From: Sphaerisporangium sp040685555
GTDB taxonomy: Bacteria; Actinomycetota; Actinomycetes; Streptosporangiales; Streptosporangiaceae
NCBI RefSeq assembly: GCF_040685555.1
Contig: NZ_JBFBIK010000002.1
Location: 128,938-192,937, forward strand
Length of the DNA stretch: 64,000 nucleotides
Direction: 5' to 3'
Below are positions 32,584-42,073 of the stretch, one piece after another (position 1 is the stretch's first letter; every line of letters begins with the position of its first letter). The notes beneath the pieces were generated by a model. It was not told where the DNA came from. It saw nothing but the letters and a program-made list of their open reading frames with translations, and made no database searches. The position numbers and the translations under genes are program-made.

Positions 32584-35259
32584 CTAAGCGGTGTTCTGAA
32601 GTGGCGACAGGCTCGTGCGCATCAGCGAGTCGACCCCCTTCGCGGCCATGGGCCTGGCCACCAGATAGCCCTGACCTCGGGTGCAGCCCATCTCGCGCAG
32701 GAGCTCCAGCTGCTCGGGGCGTTCGATGCCCTCGGCGACGACGATCAGGCCGAGGTCGTGGCCGAGCCGCACGATCGTGCGGGTCAGCAGCGTGAGCGTC
32801 TCGTCACGGCCCAGACCCGAGACGAACGACGGATCGATCTTGATCATGTCGACGGGAAGCCGGCGGAGCAGGGCGAGGGACGCGTACCCGGTGCCGAAAT
32901 CGTCGATCGCGAGCCGCACGCCGAGGGCGCGCAGCTCCGACAGGCGGTTGATGATCTCCTCGGCGTCCTCGACGAGCATCTCCTCGATGACCTCCAGGGT
33001 CAGGGCGCTCGCGGGCAGGCCGCTCTCGGCCAGGGCCGCCTCGACGGTCTCCACGAACCGGGGCGCGGTGATCTGGCGGCTGGAAAGGTTGAGCGAGAGC
33101 CCGATGTCCCACGAGGACGCCCGCCAGTTGGCGACCTCGCGGCAGGCCTCCCGCAGGATCCACTCGCTCAGGGGGACGATCAGCCCGGTGTCCTCGGCTG
33201 CGCCGAGGAACTGCTGGGGAGGGACGAACATGCTCCCCCGGCACCAGCGCACCAGCGCCTCCACCGCCGTGACCCGCGACGTCGCGAGGTCGACCACCGG
33301 CTGGTACTCCACGGCGAACTGGTTGGCGAGGAGCGCGCGCTGCAGGTCGGCGGCCAGCTCCAGCCGCCGTACGACGTCGGCGTGCATGTGGGCGGCGAAC
33401 ACCTCGACCCGGCGCCCGCCGAGCTCCTTGGCCCTCGCCATCGCCACGTCGGCGTTGCGGATGAGGTCGCCCGCGGGGACGCCGTCCTCGGCGAACGCCA
33501 CCCCGACGCTGGCGGTCAGCGCGATGTCGCGGTCGGCCACCCGGAAGGGCTCGGAGGACACCGCGCGCACGAGCCGCTCGGCGAGGTCGATGGCGGTCTG
33601 CGCGTCGGCCGTGCCCGAGCTCGCCGACGCGCCGGACCCACCCGAGCTGCCCGACTCCAGGAGCACCGCGAACTCGTCGCCGCCCCAGCGGGCCAGGGTG
33701 TCGTCCGCGCGTACGGCCGCGCGCAGCCGCCGGGCGGCCTGGCTGAGCAGGTAGTCGCCGCTGGCGTGGCCCACGGAGTCGTTGACGCCGGTGAAACCGT
33801 CAAGGTCGACGAAGACCACGGCCGTGCGCCCGGCGCCCCTGCGGGCGAGCACCTCGCGGGTGCGCTCCTCGAAGTAGGCGCGGTTGGGCAGGCCGGTCAC
33901 GCCGTCGTGGAAGGTCAGGTGGGCGACCTGGTTGCGCAGCGCGACCTGGTCGCTGACGTCGCGCGTGGAGATGAGGACGAGATCCTCACCCTCGTGCGGG
34001 TGCCGGGTGGCGACGGACTCCGCGGGCCGCCAGGTGCCGTCGGCCGCGCGTACCCGGCAGGAGACCACGCAGGCGCCCTGGCGGTCGCCGGAGGACTCCT
34101 CCTCGGCCGTCATCGCCCGCAGCGCCGCCTGTACGGCGGGCGCGTCCTCGGAGTGCACGTAGTCGAGGATCGAGTCGCCGACCAGCTCCTGCGGGGGGTA
34201 GCCGTACAGCGCCTCGACCCCGGACCCCATCTCGCGGATGACCCCGTCGAGGTCGCAGACGAGGACGACGTCTCCCGCGCTCTCGGCGAAGTGGATGAGC
34301 CGGCGCTCGCCCGACTCCACGGTGCCGCGCATGCTCGCGGTCTCCAGGGCCAGCACGAACACCCGGGCGAGCAGCACGACCACGACCGAGCCCGCGACGA
34401 TCGGCAGCACCGCCACCGGATCGTCGGGCCGGCCCGCCAGCACGCGTACGACCAGGACGACCGCGGCGATGCCCGCCAGGGCGAGCGGCGCGCCGTCGAC
34501 CACCGCGGAGGGCGTGGACCGCACCGGCTTGGCGCAGTCACGGCTGGCCCAGGGCGTGGCGGCGAGCAGCAGGAAGGCGACGGGGGCCAGCATGCCCGCG
34601 ATGAGCGGCGGGGTGCCCCCCACGGTGAGCCGCCCGACCGCCGTGGCCAGCTCGCCGACGGTGATCGCCACGAGCACGGTGAGCCCGGCCATGCCCGCCC
34701 GCCGGCCGCGGGAGCGGGCGGCCAGCACGGCGGGGACCACGGCGCAGGTCGTGAGCAGGCACACCACGGGCAGGGCCAGCGTGCTCGGCTCCTCGGCCTT
34801 GGCGTAGGCGGGCGCGAGCAGCACGACCCAGCAGATCGCGAAGAGCGACGCGGCGCTTATGTAGGCGCTGGAGACGTAGTGGAGCAGCGACCTGCCGTAC
34901 GCGGGCCGCTCCACGCTGACGCCGCACCCGATGGCGAGCAGCAGGGTGCCCACGAGCAGCAGGACGTCGGCGAAGGTCAGCACGAAGGGCGTGCCCTCCG
35001 CGATCGGCCGCAGGCCGACGCCCGCCAGCCACGTGATCGCCCCCCCGGCGAGCCAGCGCCAGGACGAGGACGGAGGCGGCGGGCTGGTGCGTACCGCCGC
35101 CACGAACAGCGAGACGACGGCGAGGAGCCCCGCCACCACTCCCGCGACGGCGGTGACGACGGAGGACGATCCGCCGACGAGAAGGGCAGCCGCGAGGCCC
35201 ACCGCGCCGAGCCCGGCGGCGGCGGTCAACGGGACCCTTGGGTCACGAAGGCCGTTCAA
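32584..35259 (-). CDS. Membrane PAS-GGDEF-EAL cyclic-di-GMP protein
   Basis: An 891-residue signalling protein with about nine or ten N-terminal membrane helices (to about residue 300). A PAS sensor follows (residues about 315-440), then a GGDEF domain with intact GGDEF near residue 524, and an EAL domain with intact EALVRW near 665 and DDFGTGYASL. Both synthesis and breakdown of cyclic-di-GMP are therefore possible. It resembles Streptomyces RmdA/CdgB-type proteins, in which c-di-GMP controls development through BldD. It stands alone between ilvB and the dehydrogenase gene. Confidence 0.93.
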   Translation of the reverse strand: MNGLRDPRVPLTAAAGLGAVGLAAALLVGGSSSVVTAVAGVVAGLLAVVSLFVAAVRTSPPPPSSSWRWLAGGAITWLAGVGLRPIAEGTPFVLTFADVLLLVGTLLLAIGCGVSVERPAYGRSLLHYVSSAYISAASLFAICWVVLLAPAYAKAEEPSTLALPVVCLLTTCAVVPAVLAARSRGRRAGMAGLTVLVAITVGELATAVGRLTVGGTPPLIAGMLAPVAFLLLAATPWASRDCAKPVRSTPSAVVDGAPLALAGIAAVVLVVRVLAGRPDDPVAVLPIVAGSVVVVLLARVFVLALETASMRGTVESGERRLIHFAESAGDVVLVCDLDGVIREMGSGVEALYGYPPQELVGDSILDYVHSEDAPAVQAALRAMTAEEESSGDRQGACVVSCRVRAADGTWRPAESVATRHPHEGEDLVLISTRDVSDQVALRNQVAHLTFHDGVTGLPNRAYFEERTREVLARRGAGRTAVVFVDLDGFTGVNDSVGHASGDYLLSQAARRLRAAVRADDTLARWGGDEFAVLLESGSSGGSGASASSGTADAQTAIDLAERLVRAVSSEPFRVADRDIALTASVGVAFAEDGVPAGDLIRNADVAMARAKELGGRRVEVFAAHMHADVVRRLELAADLQRALLANQFAVEYQPVVDLATSRVTAVEALVRWCRGSMFVPPQQFLGAAEDTGLIVPLSEWILREACREVANWRASSWDIGLSLNLSSRQITAPRFVETVEAALAESGLPASALTLEVIEEMLVEDAEEIINRLSELRALGVRLAIDDFGTGYASLALLRRLPVDMIKIDPSFVSGLGRDETLTLLTRTIVRLGHDLGLIVVAEGIERPEQLELLREMGCTRGQGYLVARPMAAKGVDSLMRTSLSPLQNTA

Positions 35260-35481
35260 CGTCGTCGCCCATACGGCTCATCCCTGTCACGTCGCCAGTG
35301 TCGCGCCCGCCCGGCGGCGGAAGGGGCGACAACCGCCCAGTCGTCACCGATCTGATAACCGCCGTGGTGCCCGCGAACGGTTTGCGCGGTGAGATTCACG
35401 GTACGCAGCTGAGGTCACGAGGCAGCCACGGTCTGGGTTTGCTTTCCTATCGGTCCGAGTCAGAAAGATGTGTCAAGCACG

Positions 35482-36390
35482 TCAGTAGGACCCGGTGATC
35501 ACGTTGTTCAGCGGTTCCCCGGACAGATATCTCAACATTTGAGACCGTACGAGCTTGCGCGCGCGCCTGATCGAGGCGGGCGTGCTGCCTGCCACGTGCG
35601 GCGTGATGAAGACCCCCGGAGCCGTCCACAGGGGATGGCCCTCGGGAAGGGGCTCGGGGTCGGTCACGTCGAGGGCGGCCCGGAGCCGGCCGCTCTGGAG
35701 CTCGGCGACGAGCGCGCCGGTGTCGACCACCGGGCCCCTGGCCGCGTTGACCAGCACCGCGCCGTCCTTCATCCTCGCGAGGAACCCGGCGTCCACCAGG
35801 CCCGCGGTGCCCGGGGTCGAGGGCACCAGCAGCACCACCACATCGGCCTCGGGCAGCAGGGCGGGAAGCTCGTCCTGCCCGTGGACGCCCTCGCGGGCGC
35901 TCGTCGCCACCCGGACGACGTCGACCTCGAACCCGTCGAGGCGGCGCTCAAGGGCCTGGCCGATGGAGCCGTACCCGATGATCAGCACGGTGGCGTCGGC
36001 GAGCACTCCCGTGTAGCGGTACGTCCACTCGCCGCGCCGCTGAGCGTCGGCGAAGGCGGGGAAGTCGCGCAGCACCGCGATCATCGCGCCGACGGCCCAC
36101 TCGGCGGTCCCGGCCTCGTGGACGCCCCTGGCGTTGCACAGGACGACCCCGTCGGGCAGGTGCGGGCGGTAGGCCTCCACGCCCGCCGTCACGGTCTGCA
36201 GGAGGCGGAGCTTCGCCATGCGGCCCAGAAGCTCCGGGGTCCGGCGCGGCGGCACCAGCGGGGGGACCCAGACCTCGACCTCCTCGGCCCCCTCGGGCGG
36301 CCGGGGACCACCGTCGTAGAGGACGCAGTCGACGTCGGGCAGGTCGGTCAGAACTTCGACGACGGCCTGCGAGGGAGCCCAAATCTTCAT
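35482..36390 (-). CDS. D-isomer-specific 2-hydroxyacid dehydrogenase
   Basis: A 302-residue NAD(P)-dependent dehydrogenase. The Rossmann motif VLIIGYGSIGQALERRL lies near residue 135, Arg/Glu catalytic residues are in VLVNAARGPVVDTGAL, and the catalytic His is in FITPHVAGSTP. Substrate is unknown (glyoxylate/phosphoglycerate class). ATG 36390 (MKIWAPS) is chosen; it has no ribosome-binding site but has TAGGCT about 9 bp upstream, so it may be leaderless. It is divergent from the sugar dehydrogenase gene. Confidence 0.87.
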   Translation of the reverse strand: MKIWAPSQAVVEVLTDLPDVDCVLYDGGPRPPEGAEEVEVWVPPLVPPRRTPELLGRMAKLRLLQTVTAGVEAYRPHLPDGVVLCNARGVHEAGTAEWAVGAMIAVLRDFPAFADAQRRGEWTYRYTGVLADATVLIIGYGSIGQALERRLDGFEVDVVRVATSAREGVHGQDELPALLPEADVVVLLVPSTPGTAGLVDAGFLARMKDGAVLVNAARGPVVDTGALVAELQSGRLRAALDVTDPEPLPEGHPLWTAPGVFITPHVAGSTPASIRRARKLVRSQMLRYLSGEPLNNVITGSY

Positions 36391-36472
36391 GACCGTTAAG
36401 CCTAACGATCCCCTACTGGGCCGGGAACCTGGCGACGCTGGGACCAGTATGGAGACACGGAGGAGGTCCAAT

Positions 36473-37597
36473 ATGTCGAACCGAACCTTTTGTCCCCCAA
36501 CGGTCGCCGGGCGGGCGTTCGCCGCGATCACGGCGGCGGCGCTGGTGGCCGGGTGCACCCCCGGAACGGCGGCGCGCGGAGGAGGGGAGGAGAGTGGCAC
36601 ACCGTCCCCGCCGGCCAGTTCCCTTCCCCAGAAGGAGCCTGCGGCGCCCCGCACGCTCGTGGAGGGGCTGACCGTGCCGTGGGCGATCGCGTTCCTGCCC
36701 GGTGGCGACGCGCTGGTGACCGAGCGCGACTCCGCGCGCCTGCTGCGGGTGACCCCGGCAGGGAAGACCAGCCTGGTGGGGGTCGTCGAGGGCGTGTCCC
36801 CGAGCGGGGAGGGCGGCCTGCTCGGCATCGCGGTCTCCCCCAGGTTCACCCAGGATCACCGCGTCTTCGTGTACTTCACGGCGGCGAGCGAGAACCGCAT
36901 CGTGCGCTACCGCTACGACGGCGGCCTGAAGGACCCTGAGACGATCCTCAGCGGCATCCCCAAGGGGGGCATCCACAACGGCGGGCGGCTCGCGTTCGGC
37001 CCCGACGGCTACCTGTACGCCTCGACGGGCGAGACCGGTGACCGTCCCCTCGCCCAGGCCCTCGGCTCGCTGGGCGGCAAGATCCTGCGCATGACCGCCG
37101 ACGGGAAGGCCGCCCCCGGCAACCCGTTCCAGAACGTGATCTGGAGCTACGGCCACCGCAACGTCCAGGGCATGGCCTGGGACCCCTCCGGCCGCATGTA
37201 CGCCTCGGAGTTCGGCCAGAACACCTACGACGAGGTCAACCTGATCAAGAAGGGCAAGAACTACGGCTGGCCCGCGGTGGAGGGCTTCGGCGGCCAGAAG
37301 CAGTACGTCGACCCCCTGCTGACCTGGTCCACCGACGAGTCGTCCCCGTCCGGCATGGCCTACGCGGGCGGGTCGCTGTGGGTGGCGGCGCTGCGCGGGA
37401 TGCGGCTGTGGCAGATCCCGCTGTCCGCCTCCGGCCAGGTGGGCAAGCCCGTCCCCCGGTACGAGGGCGAGTACGGCCGGCTGCGGGCGGTCGCGGCGGC
37501 GCCGGACGGCAACCTGTACGTGTCCACCAGCAACAAGGACGGCCGTGGCTCCCCCAAGAAGGGCGACGACCGCATCCTTGTCATCCCCATGAGCTGA
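36473..37597 (+). CDS. PQQ-dependent sugar dehydrogenase-like lipoprotein
   Basis: A 374-residue secreted beta-propeller of the glucose/sorbosone dehydrogenase (YliI/Asd) family. The signal peptide ends with lipobox LVAGC near residue 28. Family motifs are LTVPWAIAFLPGGDALVTER, GEGGLLGIAVSP, IHNGGRLAFGPDGYLY with the catalytic-His region, and YGHRNVQGMAWDP. Start ATG 36473 has GGAGGAGG 6 bp upstream. It oxidises aldose sugars if PQQ is available; no PQQ genes are in the window. Confidence 0.88.
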   Translation: MSNRTFCPPTVAGRAFAAITAAALVAGCTPGTAARGGGEESGTPSPPASSLPQKEPAAPRTLVEGLTVPWAIAFLPGGDALVTERDSARLLRVTPAGKTSLVGVVEGVSPSGEGGLLGIAVSPRFTQDHRVFVYFTAASENRIVRYRYDGGLKDPETILSGIPKGGIHNGGRLAFGPDGYLYASTGETGDRPLAQALGSLGGKILRMTADGKAAPGNPFQNVIWSYGHRNVQGMAWDPSGRMYASEFGQNTYDEVNLIKKGKNYGWPAVEGFGGQKQYVDPLLTWSTDESSPSGMAYAGGSLWVAALRGMRLWQIPLSASGQVGKPVPRYEGEYGRLRAVAAAPDGNLYVSTSNKDGRGSPKKGDDRILVIPMS

Positions 37598-37605
37598 CCC
37601 GCGGG

Positions 37606-39768
37606 TCACCCGGGCAGCGGCTCCACGATGGTGGCCCCGGTCGAACGCCCGCGCCCCGGCGCACCGCTCGGCGGGGCCGGCCGCGCCTGCACGCAGGTCA
37701 CCTTCGCCTGCGGCTCGTACACCGTGGTCTCGGGCCGGTCGCGCTTGAAGACCTCGCCGTCCTTGTAGAAGACCCGGGTGACCGTGACAGTGAAACCCGG
37801 CCCGCCCTCCATCGGCAGGCATCCGGGGTTGCTCTCTGACCGGCTCTCCGGCTGGGTCGGGTCGGTCCGGTCAGAGGTGTCGGCGTCGATCCGGTCGTAC
37901 TTCTTCGTGCTCCACAGGGTCACGGTCACGGAGGTGCTGCTGTACGACGTCTTGACCAGCACGCCGTACTCCGTGTCGTTCCTCCATCGCAGGTCGGTGT
38001 CGGGATAGGACACCGCCGCGTCGCGCCCGGGGGGATAGCGCGAGACGTAGAAGGCGTGCGCGGTGTGCTCGACTTCCTCCAGACCGGCGGTGAACGTCGC
38101 GTTGTACATGGTGGTCGCGAGCTGGGAGATCCCGCCGCCCGGGGCGATGACCAGGCGGTCGTCGTCGATCGACTGCGCCGGGACGAACCCGCGGGCGGCC
38201 TCCGGCTTCCCGACCGCCTCGTTCAGCGAGAACGTCTCCCCCGGCTTCACCAGCCGGCCGTCCACGAGGTCGGCCGCCCTGTGGATGTTGGTGACCCTGG
38301 CGGCGCAGCACGGGAAGTACGTGGTGAAGGAGCCGACCGGCTCCTTCACGCCGAGCTTCATGGCGGCCTCGTCCGTGAGGAGAGGCTGGGTGATGGCGAG
38401 GGACACCGGGATCGTACGGCTTCCGCCCCCCGTGACCACGTTGGCCACCGTGGCGGCGAGCTTGGCGGCGTCGACGCCCTTGCCCGTGCGGGCGTGCACG
38501 AGCTTCGGCGCGCCGTTCTCGATGACGAAGCCCGCCTCGCGCGCGGTCTCCGCGACGCCGACGAGCTTGGTCTCCAGGCCCGCCACGGCCTTCCAGGCGT
38601 CGAAGCGGGGCCGCACCACCCCGCGCTGGTCGGCCGCGAAGCTCAGGTGGGCGGCGATGTCCGGCCCGGAGAGGCGCACCCGCCTGCCGCCGTTCTCCAG
38701 GATGATCGGCGCCGACACCGCCCGGCGCGCCACCTCGAGGCTGTTGTCGAACGCGGCCTTGTCCGCCCTGGTCCGCACGGGGATCACCGGAAGCGACACC
38801 GACGCGGGGGCGTTCACGAAGGCCCGCTTGATCGCCTCGCCCGTGGCCCGCTGGTCGAGGACGACGCCCTGCCTGGGCGGGACGACCTGCGGGGTGGTGC
38901 CCTTGTAGACGATCGCGCCCTCGCGGGCGGGCCGGTCGACGTCCTTGGCGATCTTGCGTACGCGCTGGTAGAGCTTGGTGGAGTTCAGCGAGATCCGGAG
39001 CGGCAGATCGCGATCTCCCGTGAGCGACCGCCAGACGGCCAAAGGGCTGGGGAACCCGGTCTTCGCGTCGGCGACCGTGGCCTGCACGTCGATCGTCAGC
39101 CCCGCGTCTCGCGGGTCGAGCACCCCCACCCGCCTGCCGTCCAGCACCAGGCCGACGGCCTCCTGGTCGTTACCGTCGAACCGCTGGTGGACGCGGTCGA
39201 TCGCCTCGGTCTCCGTGAGGTTCCCGATGCTCACGTCCGCGACGTGCGTGCCGGGCAGGACCCTGCCCCACATGTACGTGGCGGGGATCGCGTAGGCGAG
39301 CAGGAAGAGGAACGCGACCCCGCCCGTGAGGAGCAGGAGGAGGCGTAACCTGCTCCGGGCCTCGGGCGGCTCGGGAGCGATGACGACCGAGGGCTCCGGC
39401 GCCGGATCGTCACCGCTCCGGCGCACCCGGGCGCTTGCGGTCATGGGCCACGGTTCGGCCGGGGGGGCGGGAGGGGGAAGGGTCACCGACTGGCCGGACT
39501 GCCCGCCGCCGATCCCGGACGGCGGGGTCGACGCGAAGATCTCGGGCGACACGCCGGGGGGCAAAGGTGAGACGCCTCGGGGAAGCTTCTTGCTCCCGCC
39601 CGTGGGGCGTGCGGGGGTGCTGTCCTTCGAATACTGGCGGTCGACGGGCAATGCGACGGGCGAGTCCGGACGCACCGCCGCGAACGGGTCAGGCGGCGGG
39701 TCGATGGACGCTCCGGCGTTCCGCACGCCCTCGTCTCCTCCCGCTCCGTACCGATTCCCCCGCATCAC
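37606..39768 (-). CDS. VanW family protein with peptidoglycan-binding-like (PG_binding_4) domains
   Basis: A 720-residue envelope protein. A long proline-rich cytoplasmic N-terminus (1-135) leads to one membrane helix (about 140-165, LRLLLLLTGGVAFLFLLAYA). Two PG_binding_4/YoaR-like repeats follow, then a VanW domain (about 490-620: VKPGETFSLNEAVG, APGGGISQLATTMYNA). The cysteine-bearing C-terminal tail resembles a G5-like region. VanW is found in vancomycin-resistance operons, but its activity is not established. It converges with the sugar dehydrogenase gene, 8 bp apart. Confidence 0.88.
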   Translation of the reverse strand: MMRGNRYGAGGDEGVRNAGASIDPPPDPFAAVRPDSPVALPVDRQYSKDSTPARPTGGSKKLPRGVSPLPPGVSPEIFASTPPSGIGGGQSGQSVTLPPPAPPAEPWPMTASARVRRSGDDPAPEPSVVIAPEPPEARSRLRLLLLLTGGVAFLFLLAYAIPATYMWGRVLPGTHVADVSIGNLTETEAIDRVHQRFDGNDQEAVGLVLDGRRVGVLDPRDAGLTIDVQATVADAKTGFPSPLAVWRSLTGDRDLPLRISLNSTKLYQRVRKIAKDVDRPAREGAIVYKGTTPQVVPPRQGVVLDQRATGEAIKRAFVNAPASVSLPVIPVRTRADKAAFDNSLEVARRAVSAPIILENGGRRVRLSGPDIAAHLSFAADQRGVVRPRFDAWKAVAGLETKLVGVAETAREAGFVIENGAPKLVHARTGKGVDAAKLAATVANVVTGGGSRTIPVSLAITQPLLTDEAAMKLGVKEPVGSFTTYFPCCAARVTNIHRAADLVDGRLVKPGETFSLNEAVGKPEAARGFVPAQSIDDDRLVIAPGGGISQLATTMYNATFTAGLEEVEHTAHAFYVSRYPPGRDAAVSYPDTDLRWRNDTEYGVLVKTSYSSTSVTVTLWSTKKYDRIDADTSDRTDPTQPESRSESNPGCLPMEGGPGFTVTVTRVFYKDGEVFKRDRPETTVYEPQAKVTCVQARPAPPSGAPGRGRSTGATIVEPLPG

Positions 39769-39880
39769 CCTAAACCAACACCACTCGCAAATTCCTCAAC
39801 ATCTCTGGATGAATCCAGTCCCACGTATGGAGAACTCGCGCTCGCGACACGTACTAAGTACCAGGGCCTCCGACAGCACG

Positions 39881-39910
39881 ACGGGCCCCGCGAACGCTCG
39901 CGGGGCCCGT
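39881..39910 (-). terminator. Hairpin after gatB
   Basis: ACGGGCCCCGCGA (39881-39893) pairs perfectly with TCGCGGGGCCCGT (39898-39910) with a 4-base loop, 24 bp past the gatB stop. It ends the gat operon. Confidence 0.75.
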
Positions 39911-39933
39911 GCCTGATCGTGTGAGCCGGGGTG

Positions 39934-41442
39934 TTACTCGGAGACGCCGAGCTTCTCCAGGATCAGCTCGCGGGCACGGCCGGCGTCGGCCTTGCCACGG
40001 CTGGCCTTCATCACGCCGCCGACCAGCGCGCCCACCGCGGCGATCTTGCCGGAGCGCACCTTGTCGGCCGCGTCGGCGTTCGAGGAGAGCACCTGGTCGA
40101 TGATCGAGGACAGCTCGCCCTCGTCGCTGACGATGCGCAGCCCCCGCGCCTCGACGACCTCGTCGGGGGAGCCCTCCCCCGCGAGCACGCCTTCGAGCAC
40201 CTGGCGGGCCAGCTTGTCGTTCAGCGCCCCGGACGCCACCAGCTCGACGACCCGGACGATCTGCGCGGGCGTGATCGGCAGGTCGGCGAGGGAGGTGCCG
40301 GCCTCGTTGGCACGCCGCGCCAGCTCGCCCATCCACCACTTGCGCGCGTCGGCCGCGGGCACACCTGCCGTGACCGTCGCCTCGACCAGGCCGATGGCGT
40401 CGGCGTTGTGCATCGCCGCCATGTCGAGGTCGGAGACGCCCCACTCGGCCTGGAGCCGCCTGCGCCGCACGGTCGGCAGCTCGGGCAGCTCGGACCGCAG
40501 CTCCTCGACCCACTCGGGGGCCGGGGCGATCGGCAGCAGGTCGGGCTCGGGGAAGTAGCGGTAGTCCTGCGCCTCCTCCTTGGAGCGGCCGGGCGTGGTG
40601 GCGCCGGTGTCCTCGTGGAAGTGGCGGGTCTCCTGGATGATCCGGCCGCCGTCGGCGAGGACCGCCGCCTGCCGCTCGATCTCGCCGCGCACCGCCCGCT
40701 CGACGCTTCGCAGGGAGTTAACGTTCTTGGTCTCGGTGCGGGTGCCCCACACGCTCGACCCGCGGGGCATCAGCGAGACGTTGACGTCGCACCGCATGGA
40801 GCCTTCCTCCATGCGCACGTCGGACACGCCCAGAGTGCGCATGACCTCGCGCAGCTCAGTGACGTACGCCTTCGCGACCTCGGGGGCGAGGCGGCCGGTG
40901 CCCTCGACGGGCTTGGTGACGATCTCGACCAGCGGGATGCCCGCCCGGTTGTAGTCGACGATCGAGTAGTCGGCGCCCTGGATGCGGCCCGTGGCACCGC
41001 CCACGTGCGTGGACTTGCCGGTGTCCTCCTCCAGGTGGACGCGCTCGATCTCGACCCTGACCGTCTCGCCGCCGACCTCGACGTCGAGGTAGCCGTTGAC
41101 GCACAGCGGCTCGTCGTACTGGCTGATCTGGTAGTTCTTCGGCATGTCCGGATAGAAGTAGTTCTTCCGGGCGAAGCGGCACCACTCGGCGATGGTGCAG
41201 TTCAGCGCCAGGCCGATGCGGATGGTCGACTCGATGGCCTTGTCGTTCGCCACCGGCAGCGCGCCGGGTAGCGCGAGGCAGACCGGGCAGACGTGGGTGT
41301 TCGCCGGGGCGCCGAACGTGGTCGGGCACCCGCAGAACATCTTGGACGTCGTGCCCAGCTCGACGTGGGTCTCCAGGCCGATCACCGGCGCGAAACGCTC
41401 AAGCGCCTCGTCGTACGGCATGACGGTCGCCGTTTCAACCAT
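39934..41442 (-). CDS. gatB: Asp-tRNA(Asn)/Glu-tRNA(Gln) amidotransferase subunit B
   Basis: Kinase/tRNA-binding subunit of GatCAB, which amidates mischarged Glu-tRNA(Gln). 502 residues with APVIGLETHVELGT, NTHVCPVCLALPGALPV with the zinc-site cysteines, GYLDVEVGG and a C-terminal YqeY-like tail. The start ATG at 41442 overlaps the stop of the DUF4276 gene by 8 bp, so gatB is translationally coupled to an inserted foreign pair rather than to gatA. Confidence 0.95.
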   Translation of the reverse strand: MVETATVMPYDEALERFAPVIGLETHVELGTTSKMFCGCPTTFGAPANTHVCPVCLALPGALPVANDKAIESTIRIGLALNCTIAEWCRFARKNYFYPDMPKNYQISQYDEPLCVNGYLDVEVGGETVRVEIERVHLEEDTGKSTHVGGATGRIQGADYSIVDYNRAGIPLVEIVTKPVEGTGRLAPEVAKAYVTELREVMRTLGVSDVRMEEGSMRCDVNVSLMPRGSSVWGTRTETKNVNSLRSVERAVRGEIERQAAVLADGGRIIQETRHFHEDTGATTPGRSKEEAQDYRYFPEPDLLPIAPAPEWVEELRSELPELPTVRRRRLQAEWGVSDLDMAAMHNADAIGLVEATVTAGVPAADARKWWMGELARRANEAGTSLADLPITPAQIVRVVELVASGALNDKLARQVLEGVLAGEGSPDEVVEARGLRIVSDEGELSSIIDQVLSSNADAADKVRSGKIAAVGALVGGVMKASRGKADAGRARELILEKLGVSE

Positions 41443-42073
41443 GCTGGTAACCCAATCCTTCCAGAGCTTCGATCATGTCATTCCACCATTGCCGGAAGGC
41501 AGGCACCTTCCTCATTTCGCCGATGTCGGCGGTCTCGGCCACCGACACGAAGAAGCCGCGAAGCACGCCATGCCTGCCGGGATTCATCCCGGCCTCGTCC
41601 TGCAGCAGCCTCTCCAGGACCGCTTTGGGATCACGGCAGGACTCCACGGCCGGACCTGAGACGAGATTGGCCGGCAGTCTCTGCAGATCCAGCACCTTGA
41701 CCAGGGCCCCGTGGTCGGCGAGCAGCCACGCCTCGGTCTCGCGCACCGGCACGACCGCCACGAGGGGTTCTGTGAACGTGCTGTCCTCCCAAGTCTTCCG
41801 CATCCTTCGGATCACCTCATCCGACTTAGCGGCCGGAGCCCCATCGTGGTGGTAGAGCACCACGTCGAAGGTGCCGCGCTCCCGCTCCAGGGACTTCAGC
41901 ACGGGATCGGGATGCTGGTTGCCCGCCTCTGGCAGACTCCTGACCTCCTGGACCTCCCGGCAGCCGGGGAAACGCTCGACGACCATGACCTCAAGCGCCC
42001 GGCGCAGCAAGATCGGCAGGTACCAGTCGTCCGAGGGGCCTTCCCTGACGAGCACACAGCTCAGACTCCGCAT
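41435..42073 (-). CDS. DUF4276-type Toprim-like protein, partner of the AAA ATPase
   Basis: A 212-residue protein beginning MRSLSCVLVREGPSDDWYLP. The EGPSD motif is the Toprim-type acidic motif, and LYHHDG near residue 74 may be the second metal site (DxD replaced by HxD). RloB/DUF4276-like proteins are found beside AAA ATPases in phage-defence contexts. Its start overlaps the ATPase stop by 1 bp and its stop overlaps gatB. The likely role is the effector nuclease of a two-gene defence module, an inference from motif and partner. The DUF4276 name is assigned by eye. Confidence 0.65.
   Translation of the reverse strand: MRSLSCVLVREGPSDDWYLPILLRRALEVMVVERFPGCREVQEVRSLPEAGNQHPDPVLKSLERERGTFDVVLYHHDGAPAAKSDEVIRRMRKTWEDSTFTEPLVAVVPVRETEAWLLADHGALVKVLDLQRLPANLVSGPAVESCRDPKAVLERLLQDEAGMNPGRHGVLRGFFVSVAETADIGEMRKVPAFRQWWNDMIEALEGLGYQHG

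Noticed and set aside
32551..35355. 934-codon plus-strand frame over the GGDEF-EAL gene
   Set aside because: Shadow frame, very rich in Gly, Arg, His and Gln; the minus-strand frame has clear domains.
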